From Tenrec ecaudatus (Eukaryota > Chordata > Mammalia > Afrosoricida > Tenrecidae), in assembly GCF_050624435.1 (NCBI RefSeq), contig NC_134530.1, positions 147,042,721 through 147,106,720 of the forward strand: DNA of 64,000 bases, written 5' to 3'. Shown here in pieces: positions 1 through 10,828 of this stretch. The notes beneath the pieces are model-generated. The model did not search any database. It had not been told where the DNA came from and saw only the letters and a list, made by a program, of their open reading frames with translations. Position 1 is the stretch's first letter; every line of letters begins with the position of its first letter. Position numbers and translations under genes: made by a program.

Positions 1-735
1 ACTGATTCAATATAAAAATTTTCAACAAACTACAAGTAGAAAGGAATTTACATAATCTGATAAAGAAATAAAAGCTGACCAAATAGAAAATAAATAAATG
101 ACAGAAATAAAGTCAAAATTTTCATTAATCACACCAGATTTAAAAGGATTAAACAAAGACTATCAGACAATTTAGGGATTCAATTATATTCTATTGAAAA
201 AGACATTACTGAGACATAAAGACATACAAGATGAGTGTGTCACTCTGTAATAACACAATGTCTAATTTACCAGGAAAGTATAACAAATTTAAATTTGTAT
301 ATACTAAAAATATAACTCAAAAAAGAAACCTTCAGTTTTCTTTACCATCACATGTAAACACTGGTCTGAGAGGTAACAAAAGGAGGAAAGGTCACATTAA
401 AACTGACTTCAATACGTTTGTAGCACACAAGCTAGTTTCAAACGGTTAAGAAGATGAAGGAAGAGGAGGAGGAGAAAAAAAGTAAAGAAATGGACTGTCT
501 TCAAAATATATGTTAGAAGAGATTTTCAAACTTGCTCATGGACACAGAGTAGCTAAAAAATGGAAGAAATTATTTAAAAGGGTTGTACAGAAAATGTTAA
601 AGGGTTTTCCCAGGAAGATAGAGTGAAGTAATATATTAAAATGTACAGAAAACCAAAAGGGAAGAAAATGCTCAGCATTTCTAAAGTTGAAAGAGGAGAA
701 AAAAATTCAAGCCTAGAGTTGCAATATTCTTTACT
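1..735. other. AT-rich non-coding DNA with possible old L1 remnant
   Basis: No convincing gene. Roughly 20-110 resembles a decayed stretch of L1 ORF2 (a reading like 'fnKLqvErnlhNLIK'), but the match fades quickly and I would not extend it. The rest is A-rich and unassigned. The short ORF at 231-449 has no recognisable domain. Confidence 0.35.
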
Positions 736-857
736 AGGCTGGTGATGCAGTGGTTATGCACTGGGGCTGCTAACCACACTGTCTGTAGTACTTAACCAGC
801 CACAGTTTCTCAGAAGAAAGACAGTGCTCTCTACTTCCTTAAAGAATTACAGTCTCA
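736..857 (+). repeat. AfroSINE, 5' half, split by a HAL1-type insertion
   Basis: tRNA-derived afrotherian SINE. The 5' part reads 'gtgatgcagtggttatgc ... gggctgctaacc' (box A/B-like region), followed by the 'gaaagacagtgctctctact' body. It stops at 'attacagtctca' (846-857). That word is repeated at 2571-2582, where the SINE resumes, so this is one SINE interrupted by the element at 858-2570. Confidence 0.8.
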
Positions 858-2570
858 CGATGTGCCTCACTGACCCATAACACCTCAGGAGACAGCACTG
901 GAGACACAGTAAGGGAATTGTGCCCAATTTGACTCCACCACACTTAGATGAAACACTAAGGGTGTGCAACAGAACAGCAAGGAAAACAGAGCGATGAAGT
1001 CCCCAGGAAGGACCAAAAATAGACTTTGGTACCAGGGAATGGCACCCCATCAGACTTGACCAGAAAACACTCCTAAAGGTCAACAAACAGACCTTGAACT
1101 ATTTACAGGACTTTCTTTCTTTCTTTTTTGGTCCTTGGTTTTTGTTGTTTTTTTCTTTTCTTTTGTTGCTTTGTTTTGCTCTGTCTTGTTTTTGTGTACA
1201 TTATCTCTGCGGGTCTATCTAGATGAGATAGGCAGATTAGCAATCTGGAGGTGAAAACAATGGGACCAATAGTTCTGAGGGGACAGATGAGAGGTGAAGG
1301 CAGGGAGTGGGGAGGGGGAAGGAAGTGGGTGTTAACAAACCCAGGGACAAGGGAACAACAAATGATCCAAAACTGATGGTGATGAGGGTATTAGAGGCCT
1401 GGTAGGGCTTGATTACGGAAACCCAAATGAAGGCTGAACATAATAGTGGGACAAGAGGAAAGTAAAAGGAAATAGAGGAAGGAACTAGGAGGCAAAGGGC
1501 ATTTATAGAGGTCTAATTACAGGCATGTACATATGTAAATATATTTATATATGAGGATGGGAAAAGAGATCTATGCACATATATTTATAGGTTTAGTATT
1601 AAGGTAGCAGATGGACATTGGGCCTCTACCCAAGCACTCCCTCAATGCAAGAACACTTTGTTCTATTAAACTGGCATTCCATGATGCTCACCTACCTGAC
1701 ACGATCGCTGAAGACAAGTGGGTGCCTAAGAAAATGTGGTGAAGAAAGCTGATGGTGCCAGCTATTAAAGATATAGCATCTGGGGTCTTAAAGGCTTGAA
1801 GATAAACAATCGGCCTTCTAACTCAGAAGCAACAAAGCCCACATGGAAGAAGCACACCAACCTGTGTGATCACAAGGTTTCAATAGGATCAGATATCAGG
1901 CATCAAAGAACAAAAAGTGATATCATTGTGAATGAGGGAGTGTGGAGTGAGGACTGAAAGCCTATCTGTAGGCAACTGGACATCCCCTTATAGAAGGGTC
2001 ACAAGGAGGAGATGAGTCAGTCAAGGTTCAGTATTGCAATGCTGAAACATACAACTTTCCTCTAGTTCTAAAAAACGTCTACCCCCCCCCCCCCGACTAT
2101 CAAGATCCCAACCCTACCTTACAAATCCGGATAGACCAGAAGATGTACACTGGTACAGATAAGAAATGGAAACACAGGGAATCCAGGACAGATAAACCCC
2201 CTCAGAACCAATAATGAATGTAGCGATACCAGAAGGGGAAGGAAAAGGTAGAGGGAGAAAGAGGGAACCAATTACAATGATCTACATATGACACCCTCCC
2301 TGGGGGACAGACAAAATAAAAGTGGGTGAAGGGAGACATTGGACAGTGTAAGGCATGACAAAATAATAATAATTTATAAATTATCAAGGGTTTGTGAGGG
2401 AGAGAGAGGGAGGGAGGGGAACAAATGGGAGCTGATACCAAGGGCTCAAGTAGAAAGAAAATGCTTTGAGAATGATGATGGCAACAAATGTACAAATGTG
2501 CTTGACACAATGGATGCATGTATAGATTGTGTTAAGAGTTGTACAAGCCCCCAATAAAATGATTTATTTT
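858..2570 (+). mobile_element. HAL1-type LINE, 5'-truncated 3' body
   Basis: It aligns by eye to the non-coding 3' body of the complete element at 46700-50770, starting around 49040 of that copy. Shared landmarks are 'cagaaaacactcctaaaggtc', a T/G-rich tract near 1120-1190, 'tcaatgcaagaacactttgt', 'ggggtcttaaaggcttgaag', a C-run at 2081-2094 and the terminal 'gcccccaataaaatg'. It has no ORF. Perfect 12-bp target-site duplications (846-857 and 2571-2582) show that it jumped into an AfroSINE. The tail is only a short A/T-rich run. Confidence 0.85.
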
Positions 2571-2582
2571 ATTACAGTCTCA

Positions 2583-2636
2583 GAAACTCACAGGGAAGTT
2601 CTCCCTTGTACTATAGGATTGCTATGAGATATGGCC
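2583..2636 (+). repeat. AfroSINE, 3' half
   Basis: Continues the SINE from 857: 'gaaactcacagggaagttct ... ttgctatgagat'. This is the AfroSINE 3' region, and it resumes exactly after the second target-site duplication. Confidence 0.75.
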
Positions 2637-3096
2637 ATGCACCTTCCGTGTCATTTATTGTACTTCTCTCAATAATTGATAAAAAATCATCAAGCAACAC
2701 AAATCTGTAAGTTTGATATAATAATAGCTACTTTGTTCCCAACATTTAAACAATATACATTCATTTAAGAGATTCATGAAAATAAACCTAAATCTGATCA
2801 AATCTCTGTATCCATCTTCCAATTTCCTGCAAATACCAGGACCAAAAAAAACATACATTCTATACTATGGATATAAAATCATCAAATACAGATTGTGATA
2901 GTAAATTATATGGAAAAACAATCTAGTGTCTTAAGAATATAAATTTTCTGGGGAGAGAAGAAGATGAAGAAGAACACAGATTAAAAGAAACTTAAAGACA
3001 TTTCAATTAGTGATGATGTATGGATGTCATTTGCATGCTGATTCATGTGAGCAAACTGTATAAATGATTGGGGGAGCAGCATTAAAAGAAAGTTAG
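2637..3096. other. Unassigned AT-rich sequence
   Basis: Nothing recognisable. It ends with the 10-bp word 'agaaagttag' (3087-3096), which recurs at 9847-9856 and marks the target-site duplication of the large element that follows. Confidence 0.4.
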
Positions 3097-5032
3097 GGCT
3101 CAGTACTGCAGTGGGAACTGATGCCAGGCCACTGGTGCAATGTTGCCTTTGAGAGTTATCCCACCCTGCATCTGTGGAACCCTACATCAAGCGGATACAC
3201 CATCCTACTACCTTGAGGAAGAGTTGGAACTCCTCCAGCCTCATGGACAGGTGATCAAGTCTCAGTTATCTCCTTACTTACTACTCTATTTCTTCCCTCT
3301 TTATGCTCTCACCCTTCTATCTTTCCCACTGCAGTCAGTCTCAACAAGCTCAGGAGTTTTTTCCCCCTCTCTTTCTTCTTTTTCCCTCTTTCTTTTCTTT
3401 TTATTTTCTTTTCCCTCTTTTTCCTCTTCTCTCACAGTCTTTCCTATCATATGCCACGACTGGCTTCCAGGTCACTGCCGTCCACAAAGTGCAAATCAAC
3501 CCAAATGAGGAAAAATCCAGCCTGCCCTCGTGGGAGTGCTGTACGCCACACAAGGCAACTGGGACAAACATCTGCACCACGCTGGACTGCTGAGGAAACT
3601 TCCATCGGACCTCTAAGGCGATCTCATCAACTATGGCAATTCTGCCCAGCACCACTGGGTCCCTTCATTAAAAGGGCACACCAACCTGCAATTGTGGGGC
3701 AGGGTCTAAACCTCTCTGGCCCCACATTCAAGCAATCAGGGTTCAGCTATCTCTTTTTCTTTATTTCCTCCTTCTCTCTCTCTTCTCTCTTTAACATCAC
3801 AGCCAATCTTAGTGAACACAGTTGAGTTTTTCCCTTCTTTCTCTTTCTTCTCTTTTTCTTTGTTTCCACTCTCTTCCTTGGTTCTCTTAGCTTCTCTTTC
3901 TGCTTCTATGATGTTCTCTTCTCCTACTCTTTCCTTTCACATGCCACTGCAGTTTCCCAGACCCGTACCCTCTGCTTAAGGCAACTCTGCCCACCTAAGA
4001 CAATGCTGCACACAGCACGAGTCAGTGCTACACACAGCACAGCTAGGGGTCAGCTGTTTCTTTATCTATTTTTGTAATTCTCTCTCCTTTGCTATCCTTT
4101 TTTCTTCTATTTCTTCTTCCTTTGTGTTCTTCTTTCACTTTTTCTTCTTTTCTCCTCTTCTCCTAGCTCTTCTCTCTCTCCTGCCACAGCCTCGGCAGAT
4201 TCAGTTCTCCTTTTTTGCTGTGTTCTTTTCTTTATTTTTTAAAAATTGTTTTCACTTTTGTTTACTCTGTGCATTTTAGTTGCGTGTGTGCGTGGGTGTT
4301 AGTTTACTTGGCATTGTTGCTGCAGTCCTTGTTTTTTTTCTTTCTCTCTTTTTCCTCTCCCTTAATTCTTTCCTGTCACAAGCCACTAGCAGCCTCCAGG
4401 CCACTCCCCTCCGCCTAGGGAAACTCTGAAGGCCCAACTGGGGGAGCTCTCAGCCACATTTATTGGCTTTGCAAGCATCTGGGGAAATCACACCTGTTCT
4501 CTTCCATACTCCAATAAGCAGGGGATTCTCCCCTGAAAACAGTGGGGGCATCACCAGCATAAACCCCGCGGCCCTACAAGTGACTGAGGGGAATGCCTGA
4601 CCACCACTATTCAGGCCACCTTATTGCGGGAACATCCACCCAACCTCCAAGGCAATCTCTCCATCTTCGGCAATGGCCCTGCCAGCTACAGAGCTCTACA
4701 CCAAGCAGGGTATACACAAACACCCTCATCGGCACCCCCGTTTCAGAGAAAAATATCACAGGCCATTCAAGGTGCTCCAGCAACCATTAAGCCTATTTAG
4801 AGATCATACAGGGAAGTGATGCCTTCGTGGGCCCACAACAAACGGACCAGCATCACATGAGAAGCTTATCCAACTTACATTCCAAATAACGGAATACTGG
4901 ATGGCTAGGATAAGAGTGAAACCATAGGAAGATATACCGATAGCCTGACCCCTCTCTACAACTACCAGCAGGTAGTTTGTAGAAGCACTCACATGAATCT
5001 TCTGAAAGCCCAGTGCTCTTCAACTCAGGAAG
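3097..5032 (+). promoter_or_regulatory. HAL1-type element 5' UTR with pyrimidine-rich tandem units
   Basis: About 1.9 kb of non-coding sequence upstream of the ORF1 start codon at 5033. It alternates T/C-rich tracts of 150-250 bp with short G/C-richer segments. A diagnostic junction recurs three times: 'tttcctatcatatgccac' (3440), 'tttcctttcacatgccact' (3930) and 'tttcctgtcacaagccact' (4369). It is followed by variants of 'ctccgcctaaggcaactctg', giving units of about 0.44-0.49 kb. In mouse L1, tandem 5' monomers act as promoters. A promoter role here is inferred from position and architecture. The Phe/Leu/Ser-rich ORFs in this stretch are composition artefacts. Confidence 0.65.
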
Positions 5033-5601
5033 ATGGCTCCAGGCTCTTCTAAAACAACACGTAAACAGCAAACAACTCTAAGAGCTTCAACGAAAAAGCA
5101 GAAGAAACAGAAGAAAATGCTAGAAGTCATGAACCTAACGATGAGCACAGAAGAAGTAGATATTGACCTATTACAAAAAGAAATTTTCAGAATGTTGATT
5201 GGAGTCATAAAGGATATGAAGGAAGCCATGCTGGAAAAAAAGATGAAATGATAGAGGAGATAAAGGCAACACACCAAAGGGAAATATAAGAGTTAAAGGA
5301 TGAAATAACAAAATCTAGTGACAAATGGACAGACCTTGCAAACAGATTTGAAGAGGCAGAGGATCGCACCAGTGACCAAGAGGATAACCAAGCAGACCTC
5401 AGCAAACGGGAAAAGCAGTCAAGTAAAACAATCCAAGAAGCTGAAGAAAACTTGAGCGCCATATCTGATTCTATGAAAAGAAACAATATGAGAAAAATTG
5501 CACTACCAGAAAAAGACACAACAAAGAAGTCAGCAGCAAAAATAGCGAGGGAATTCTTAGACAAAAACTTTCCCAGCTTCATAAATGAAAATCAGACAAC
5601 C
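5033..5601 (+). pseudogene. L1 ORF1 (half-L1), first part, broken and interrupted
   Basis: This is the N-terminal part of an L1 ORF1p-like protein, the RNA-binding chaperone of L1 ribonucleoprotein particles. It starts at ATG 5033 ('MAPGSSKTTRKQQ'), as in the second copy at 47390. The Lys/Glu/Gln-rich stretch that follows is the coiled-coil region. Near 5470-5520 the sequence reaches the start of the RRM ('MRKIALPEKDTTKKS', equivalent to 'DIRFIGLPEEDTTKKS' at about 47850). A frameshift around 5235-5250 introduces TGA at 5249, and another stop lies near 5287. The ORF is then split at 5601 by a 1875-bp insertion and resumes at 7492. It cannot make protein. Confidence 0.85.
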
Positions 5602-7476
5602 TAAGGTACCCAAACTCCCTGCCATTGAGTCCATTCTGGCTCATACAGACTGTATAGGACAGACTAGAACTGCTCCGTAGGTTTTCTTTCTTTTTTTTTT
5701 TTTTAACAATTTATTGGGGCTCATACAATTCTTATCACAGTTCATACATATACATACATCAATTGTATAAAGCACATCTGTACAGTCTTTTCCCTAATCA
5801 TTTTTTTCTCCTCTTTTCTTTTTTTACATTTTATTAGGGACTCATACAACTCTTATCACCATCCATACATATACATACATCAATTGTATAAAGCACATCC
5901 ATACATTCCCTGCCCCAATCATTCTCAAGGCATTTGCTCTCCACTTAAGCCCCTTGCATCAGGTCCTCTTTTTTCCCCCTCCCTCCCCTTTCCCCCCTCC
6001 CTCATATGCCCTTGGTAATTTATACATCGTTATTTTGTCATATCTTGCCCTATCCGGAGTCTCCCTTCCCCCCTTCTCTGCTGTCCCTCTCCCAGGGAAG
6101 AGGTCACATGTGGATCCCTGTAATCAGTTCCCCCTTTCCAACCCACTCACCCTCCACTCTCCCAGCATCGTCCCTCACACCCTTGGTCCTGAAGGTATCA
6201 TCCACCCTGGATTCCCTGTACCTCCAGCCCTCATATGTACCAGTGTACAGCCTCTGTCCTATCCAGTCCTGCAAGGTAGAATTCGGATCATGGTAGTTGG
6301 GGGGAGGAAGCATCCAGGATCTGGGGGAAAGCTGTGTTCTTCATCAGTACTACCTCACACCCTAATTAACCCATCTCCTCGCCTAAACCCCTCTATGAGG
6401 GGATCTCCATTGGCCGACACTTGGGCCTTGGGTCTCCACTCTGCACTTCCCCCTTCATTTAATATGGTATATATATATACATATATACATATACATATAT
6501 ACATATACACATACATACACACACATATCTTTTTTTGCACGATGCCTTATACCTGGTCCCTTGGCACCTCATGATCACACTGGCCGGTGTGCTTCTTCCA
6601 TGTGGGCTTTTTTGCTCCTGAGCTAGATGGCCGCTTGTTCACCTTCAAGCCTTTAAGACCCCAGACACTATCTCTTTTGATAGCCGGGCACCATCAGCTT
6701 TCTTCACCACATTTGCTTATGCACCCATTTGTCTTCAGTGATCCTCTCATGGAGGTGTGCAGTCAATGATATGATTTTTTGTTCTTTGATGCCTGGTAAC
6801 TGATCCCTTTGGGACCCCTCGATCACACAGGCTGGTGTTTTCTTCCATGTGGACTTTGTTGCTTCTGAGCTAGATGGCCGCTTGTTTATCTTCAAGCCTT
6901 TAAGACCCAGTTGCTATCTCTTTTGATAGCCGGGCACCATCAGCTTTCTTCACCACATTTACTTGTTCACCCACTTTGGCTCCAGCCGTTGTGTCGGGGT
7001 ACCTTAGGAAAATAAAATTTTGTTATAAATGAAAATAATAATATAAACCCTTTCATATGACTGTTGTACAGAGTCGATGTAAAAACATTTAGAATACTAT
7101 GGAACATGGTTGTGTCAGAATTGAATCAATGGCAGTCAGTTTTTGAGTCATATTGTTAGTATGGCAGTTAGATTTTATATCAACATACACTTCTAAGGAG
7201 GTGGGAGTGGAGTCCAAACTATCAATCCTTTAAAAAAAGAAAAGAGGAGGAAAAAAATTATTAGGGCAAAGAATGTACAGATGTGCTTTATACAATTGAT
7301 GTATGTATATGTGTGAACTGTGATAAGAGTTGTATGAGCCCCTAATAAATTGTTAAAAAAGAAAATGATTAGGGCAAAGAATGTACACATGTGCTTTGTA
7401 CAATTGATGTATGTATATGTATGGTTTGTGATAAGAGTTGTATGAGCCCCTAATAAAATGTTTAGAAAAAAAAAAA
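5602..7476. mobile_element. Composite insertion: inverted and direct HAL1 3' ends plus AfroSINE pieces
   Basis: It is bounded by a perfect 15-bp duplication 'gaaaatcagacaacc' (5587-5601 and 7477-7491) inside ORF1 of the host element. From left to right it holds: an antisense AfroSINE 3' piece (about 5609-5682), a T-run, antisense HAL1 tail units (from 5705 and from 5826) running into antisense HAL1 3' body to about 6990, a short sense AfroSINE 3' end (about 7115-7150), and two sense HAL1 tail units (7228-7460) ending in an A-run. Within the antisense body a segment of about 246 bp is tandemly repeated (6541 and 6787). A 10-bp word 'taaggtaccc' at 5602 recurs inverted near 6998. Twin priming or stacked insertions could both explain it. 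Confidence 0.7.
6463..6527. repeat. (TATACA)-rich microsatellite
   Basis: An imperfect run of TA and TATACA units inside the antisense HAL1 body. The equivalent sense region in other copies is 'gtacatatgtaaatatattt', so the repeat grew from an element-internal seed. Confidence 0.8.
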
Positions 7477-7491
7477 GAAAATCAGACAACC

Positions 7492-7887
7492 ATTCACAAG
7501 GCTGAAAGAACACCAGCCAGACTGAATCCCAGGAATAAGTCACCAAGACACATACTTGTCAAATTATCTAACTATGAGGAAAAGGAGAAGATCATAAAAG
7601 CAGCTAGGGAAAAGCAAACAGTCACATATAAAGTTACCCCAATAAGAGTATATTCAGACCTCTTAGCGTAAACAATGAAGAAGAGGAGGGAATGGAGTAA
7701 CATATTCTAAAAATTGAAGGGAAATAGCAAACCCAAGAAACTTTACCCAGCCAAATTATCTATTAAGATAGATGGAGAAGCAAGAGTCTTCCCAGACAAA
7801 GACAACCTCAAAGAATACATAAAAATAAACTCAGCGCTACAAAATATCCTTGCCGATACAGTATGGGCAGAAGATCAACACTCATAG
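7492..7887 (+). pseudogene. L1 ORF1 (half-L1), second part
   Basis: Resumes the ORF1 interrupted at 5601, directly after the duplicated 'gaaaatcagacaacc'. The reading 'KAERTPARLNPRNKSPRH' leads into 'KIIKAAREKQTVTYKVTPIR', then 'KLYPAKLSIKIDGEAR' and 'VFPDKDNLKEY'. This is the end of the RRM and the C-terminal domain of L1 ORF1p, with the conserved AREK, TYK-TPIR and YPAKLS motifs. Internal stops (for example near 7669) and a 'ttctaaaaattgaag' stop show decay. The ORF ends at TAG 7885-7887. No ORF2 follows. Confidence 0.85.
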
Positions 7888-9846
7888 AGGGCAAATAAGA
7901 GATCATCAAATAGAACAACTCCACCCATAGGGTCTGATCAGAGCACACGGGAGCTCATGAAGGGGGAGGAAGAGAGTGGATCGCATCCTGGCCCACCAGG
8001 TCTGGAGAACAATATCCCACTCTGAACAGCCAATGCAGAGTGGGCCATATGGCTGGTCCCATTTCAAGACATGCTGTCCCTTCCTGGCCAAGGGCCATAA
8101 GGGGGACAACACTGGAGACTCAGTGTCGGGACTGGTCTGGACTGACCCCGCGACACCGAGGCAAATCACTAAAGGCGTGCAGCAGAGCAACCATGGGAGC
8201 AGAGCAGGGAGCCTCTGAGGGAGTACAAAAGACAGGCTCTGGGGCCAGAATAATGGTAGCCCATCGTACCTGAATGAAGGACACACCTAGAGATAAAAAA
8301 TCAGACCTTGATCTATTTATAGGTTTTTCTTTCTTTTTAAATTTTTTTCTTTTAATTAATTTATTCTTTTATGGGTCATTAGTTTTCTTTTTTGTTGTCA
8401 TTGCTGTGTTCTCATTCATCACCTATCTTGCTATGCCTTGGTTTTTGGTATATATTATTATCTCTTCAGATCTATCTAGATAAAATAGGCTGGATAAATA
8501 GTCTGGAGGAGAAAGCAATGGGACCAATGGTTCCGGGGCAACATGGGAGATGGTGGGACGGGGGTAAGGACTTGGTGCTGACCAACCCAGGTACAGGAGA
8601 GCAATAAGCGATCCAAAATCAGTGGCAAAGAGGGTGTGAGGGGCATGATAGGGATTCAGCAAGGGCAATGTAACCGAGAGAAATTACTGAAACCCAAATG
8701 AAGCCTGAGCATGATAGTGGGACAAGTGGAAAGTAAAAGGAAATAGAGGAAAGAAATAGGTGACAAAGGGATTTATAGAGGTCTAAATACTGGCATGTAC
8801 TTATGTAAATATATTTATATAGTAGGGTGGTGAAATAGATCTATGTGCATATATTTATAGGTTTAGTATTAAGACAGCAGATGGACATTGGACCTCTCAA
8901 GTACTTACTCAATGCAAGAACACGTTGGTTTATTAAATTGGCATTCCATGATGCATACCTTCCCAACATAATTGCTGAAGAAAAATGTGTGCATAAGCAA
9001 ATGTGGTGAAGAAAGCTGATGGTGCCCAGCTATCAAAAGATAGCATCTGGGGTCTTAAAGGCTTGAAGATAAACAAGCGCCCATCTAGTTCAGAAGCAAC
9101 AAAGCCCACATGGAAGAAGCACACCAGCCTGTGGGACCACAAGCTGTTGAAGGAATCAAGCATCAAAGAACAAAAAATCATATCATTGTAAATGAGGATG
9201 AGTGCAGAGTGGAGACTCAAAGCCTATCAGTAGGCAACTGGACACCCCTTACTGAAGGGTTGTGGGGAGGAAATGAGCCAGTCAGGGTGCAGGGTAGCAA
9301 CGATGAAGCATACAACTTTCCTCTAGTTCTTTAATGCTTCCTCCCCCTCAGTATCATGATCCTAATTCTACCTTACAAATCTGGCTAGACAAGAGAATGT
9401 ACATTGGCACAGATAGCAACTGAAAACACAGGAATCCAGAGCATATGACCTTTCAGGACCAGTGGTGAGAATGGCTATGCCTGGAGGGTGGAGGGAATGT
9501 GGGGTAGAAAGGGGGAAATGATTATAAGAATCTACATAGAGCCTCCTCCCTGGGGGATGGACAGCAGAGAAGAGGGTGGGAGAGATGTCGGACAGTGTAA
9601 CATATGACAAAATAATAATTTATGAATTATGAAGGGTTCATGAGGGAGAGGGAGGGAGGGGGAAAATGAGGAGCCAATATTAAGGACTCAAGTAGAAGGC
9701 AAATGTTTTGAGAATGATGATGGCAATAAATGTACATATGTGCTTGACACAATGGATGTATGTATGGATTGTGATAAGAATTGTACGAGCCCCCAATAAA
9801 AGGCTTTTTAAAAAGAAAGAATATAAATAAATATATATATATAAAG
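7888..9846 (+). mobile_element. HAL1-type element, non-coding 3' body and tail
   Basis: It contains the same landmarks as 48473-50770: the opening 'ctgatcagagcacacgggag', a T-rich tract near 8320-8420, 'atctatctagataaaatagg', 'tcaatgcaagaacac', 'ggggtcttaaaggcttgaag', a purine-rich 'gagggagagggaggg' tract, and the terminus 'cgagcccccaataaaag' near 9800. The A/T tail runs into a short (TA)n and ends at 9846. It is followed by 'agaaagttag' (9847-9856), matching 3087-3096. Host element length without the insertion is about 4.86 kb. There is no ORF2 or any reverse-transcriptase motif. Confidence 0.85.
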
Positions 9847-9879
9847 AGAAAGTTAGATATTTAAATACTTATTGGGTAC

Positions 9880-10165
9880 TTGTATGAAGTAATTATTAAA
9901 CAATCCAACATATGAGATTTGCTTCAAAGTAAAGAGGGTCTAATAGAAGGCATACAAATGAAACAAGATTGTCCAGGAGGTGAAATTGAACAAAATATTG
10001 CTTGGGAATACATACGCAGGTGGAGGAATGTGAACCAGGTGAACACAGAAAGAGTTGCAAAAGGATTGGTAATATTCTATTGCTCAAGCTATTGACTCCC
10101 TAAGACTTTTAAGTATCTTATATGTATCTTTTATACTTTCTTATAAATTCAAAATAATCATACTT
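9880..10165 (+). repeat. Old L1 (L1M-type) 3' UTR fragment
   Basis: 'gagatttgcttcaaagtaa', 'gaaacaagattgtccagga' and the A/T-rich end resemble the 3' UTR of ancient mammalian L1M families. It is heavily diverged. Confidence 0.5.
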
Positions 10166-10337
10166 TTTAAGACACAATTTTACAAATTGTGGTCACTTGA
10201 ATGGCCCATAAAGTTGAGAAAAGCAATAAAAGGAAAAAGGGAGATGAAAACATCTTCTTCCTAAATCATCTTGTTCATTTACCTCCTAAATAGTGTTGAC
10301 TACATTTTATTGGTCACGGCAGGACTTCTCGACACCT

Positions 10338-10645
10338 TCAACATGGAAGCATATTTCAGAGATATTATGGACTCAGTTCCAAGCCATACAAATTAAGTGA
10401 TTATCACAATTATGCAACTCACAAGAATCATTTGTTGCCCTCGTGCATATAAAAGTTATGTTTGCATTGTACAGTAGTCTCGTGTGCAATAGCTTTGTGA
10501 AAAAAGTTTGAAATATTGGGAGAATGACCAAATGTGACAGAGATACATGAAGTGAGCATAAGACGTGTTCTCCATAGGGTTACCACAAATGAACTCTCTG
10601 TGAAACGAAGTCAATCAAAGCGTATCAAACAGGGTGTACCTATGG
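10338..10645 (+). mobile_element. Tigger1-like (mariner/pogo) non-autonomous remnant
   Basis: Two Tigger-like segments are joined by a deletion. The first is 'atttcagagatattatggac' with 'gcatataaaagttatgttt' and 'gtgtgcaatagc'. The second is 'aaaaagtttgaaatattggg' with 'aaatgtgacagagata'. These flank the transposase gene in full-length Tigger1. Their direct apposition here indicates an internally deleted copy. Confidence 0.65.
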
Positions 10646-10698
10646 AATATGAATCATGGATATTCAGTAGGAGATTTAGAATTATGCAATTCCGAAAC

Positions 10699-10828
10699 TT
10701 TGAAGCCCTGGTGGGAGTAAGATGAGGCTTTCTGTTACCATAGAGATGTCCAGCTAGTTAGAGTCTGTCCTTAGGGATGCTATGAGTGAGAATCAGACTG
10801 ATGGCAGTGAGTTTTGTTTGGGTAAGTC
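10699..10828 (+). repeat. AfroSINE with internal deletion
   Basis: 'gaagccctggtggg' (5' end) passes almost directly to 'agatgaggctttctgttacc' and then the 3' end 'gatgctatgagtgagaatca ... tggcagtgagttttg'. The tRNA-like middle is missing. Confidence 0.65.

Noticed and set aside
736-857. A functional tRNA gene
   Set aside because: The tRNA-like box A/B region belongs to an AfroSINE 5' end and does not fold as an intact tRNA by eye.
3140-4418. Several overlapping ORFs of 67-124 codons rich in Phe, Leu and Ser
   Set aside because: They arise from T/C-rich tracts in the HAL1 5' UTR. There are no domains, and frames overlap arbitrarily.
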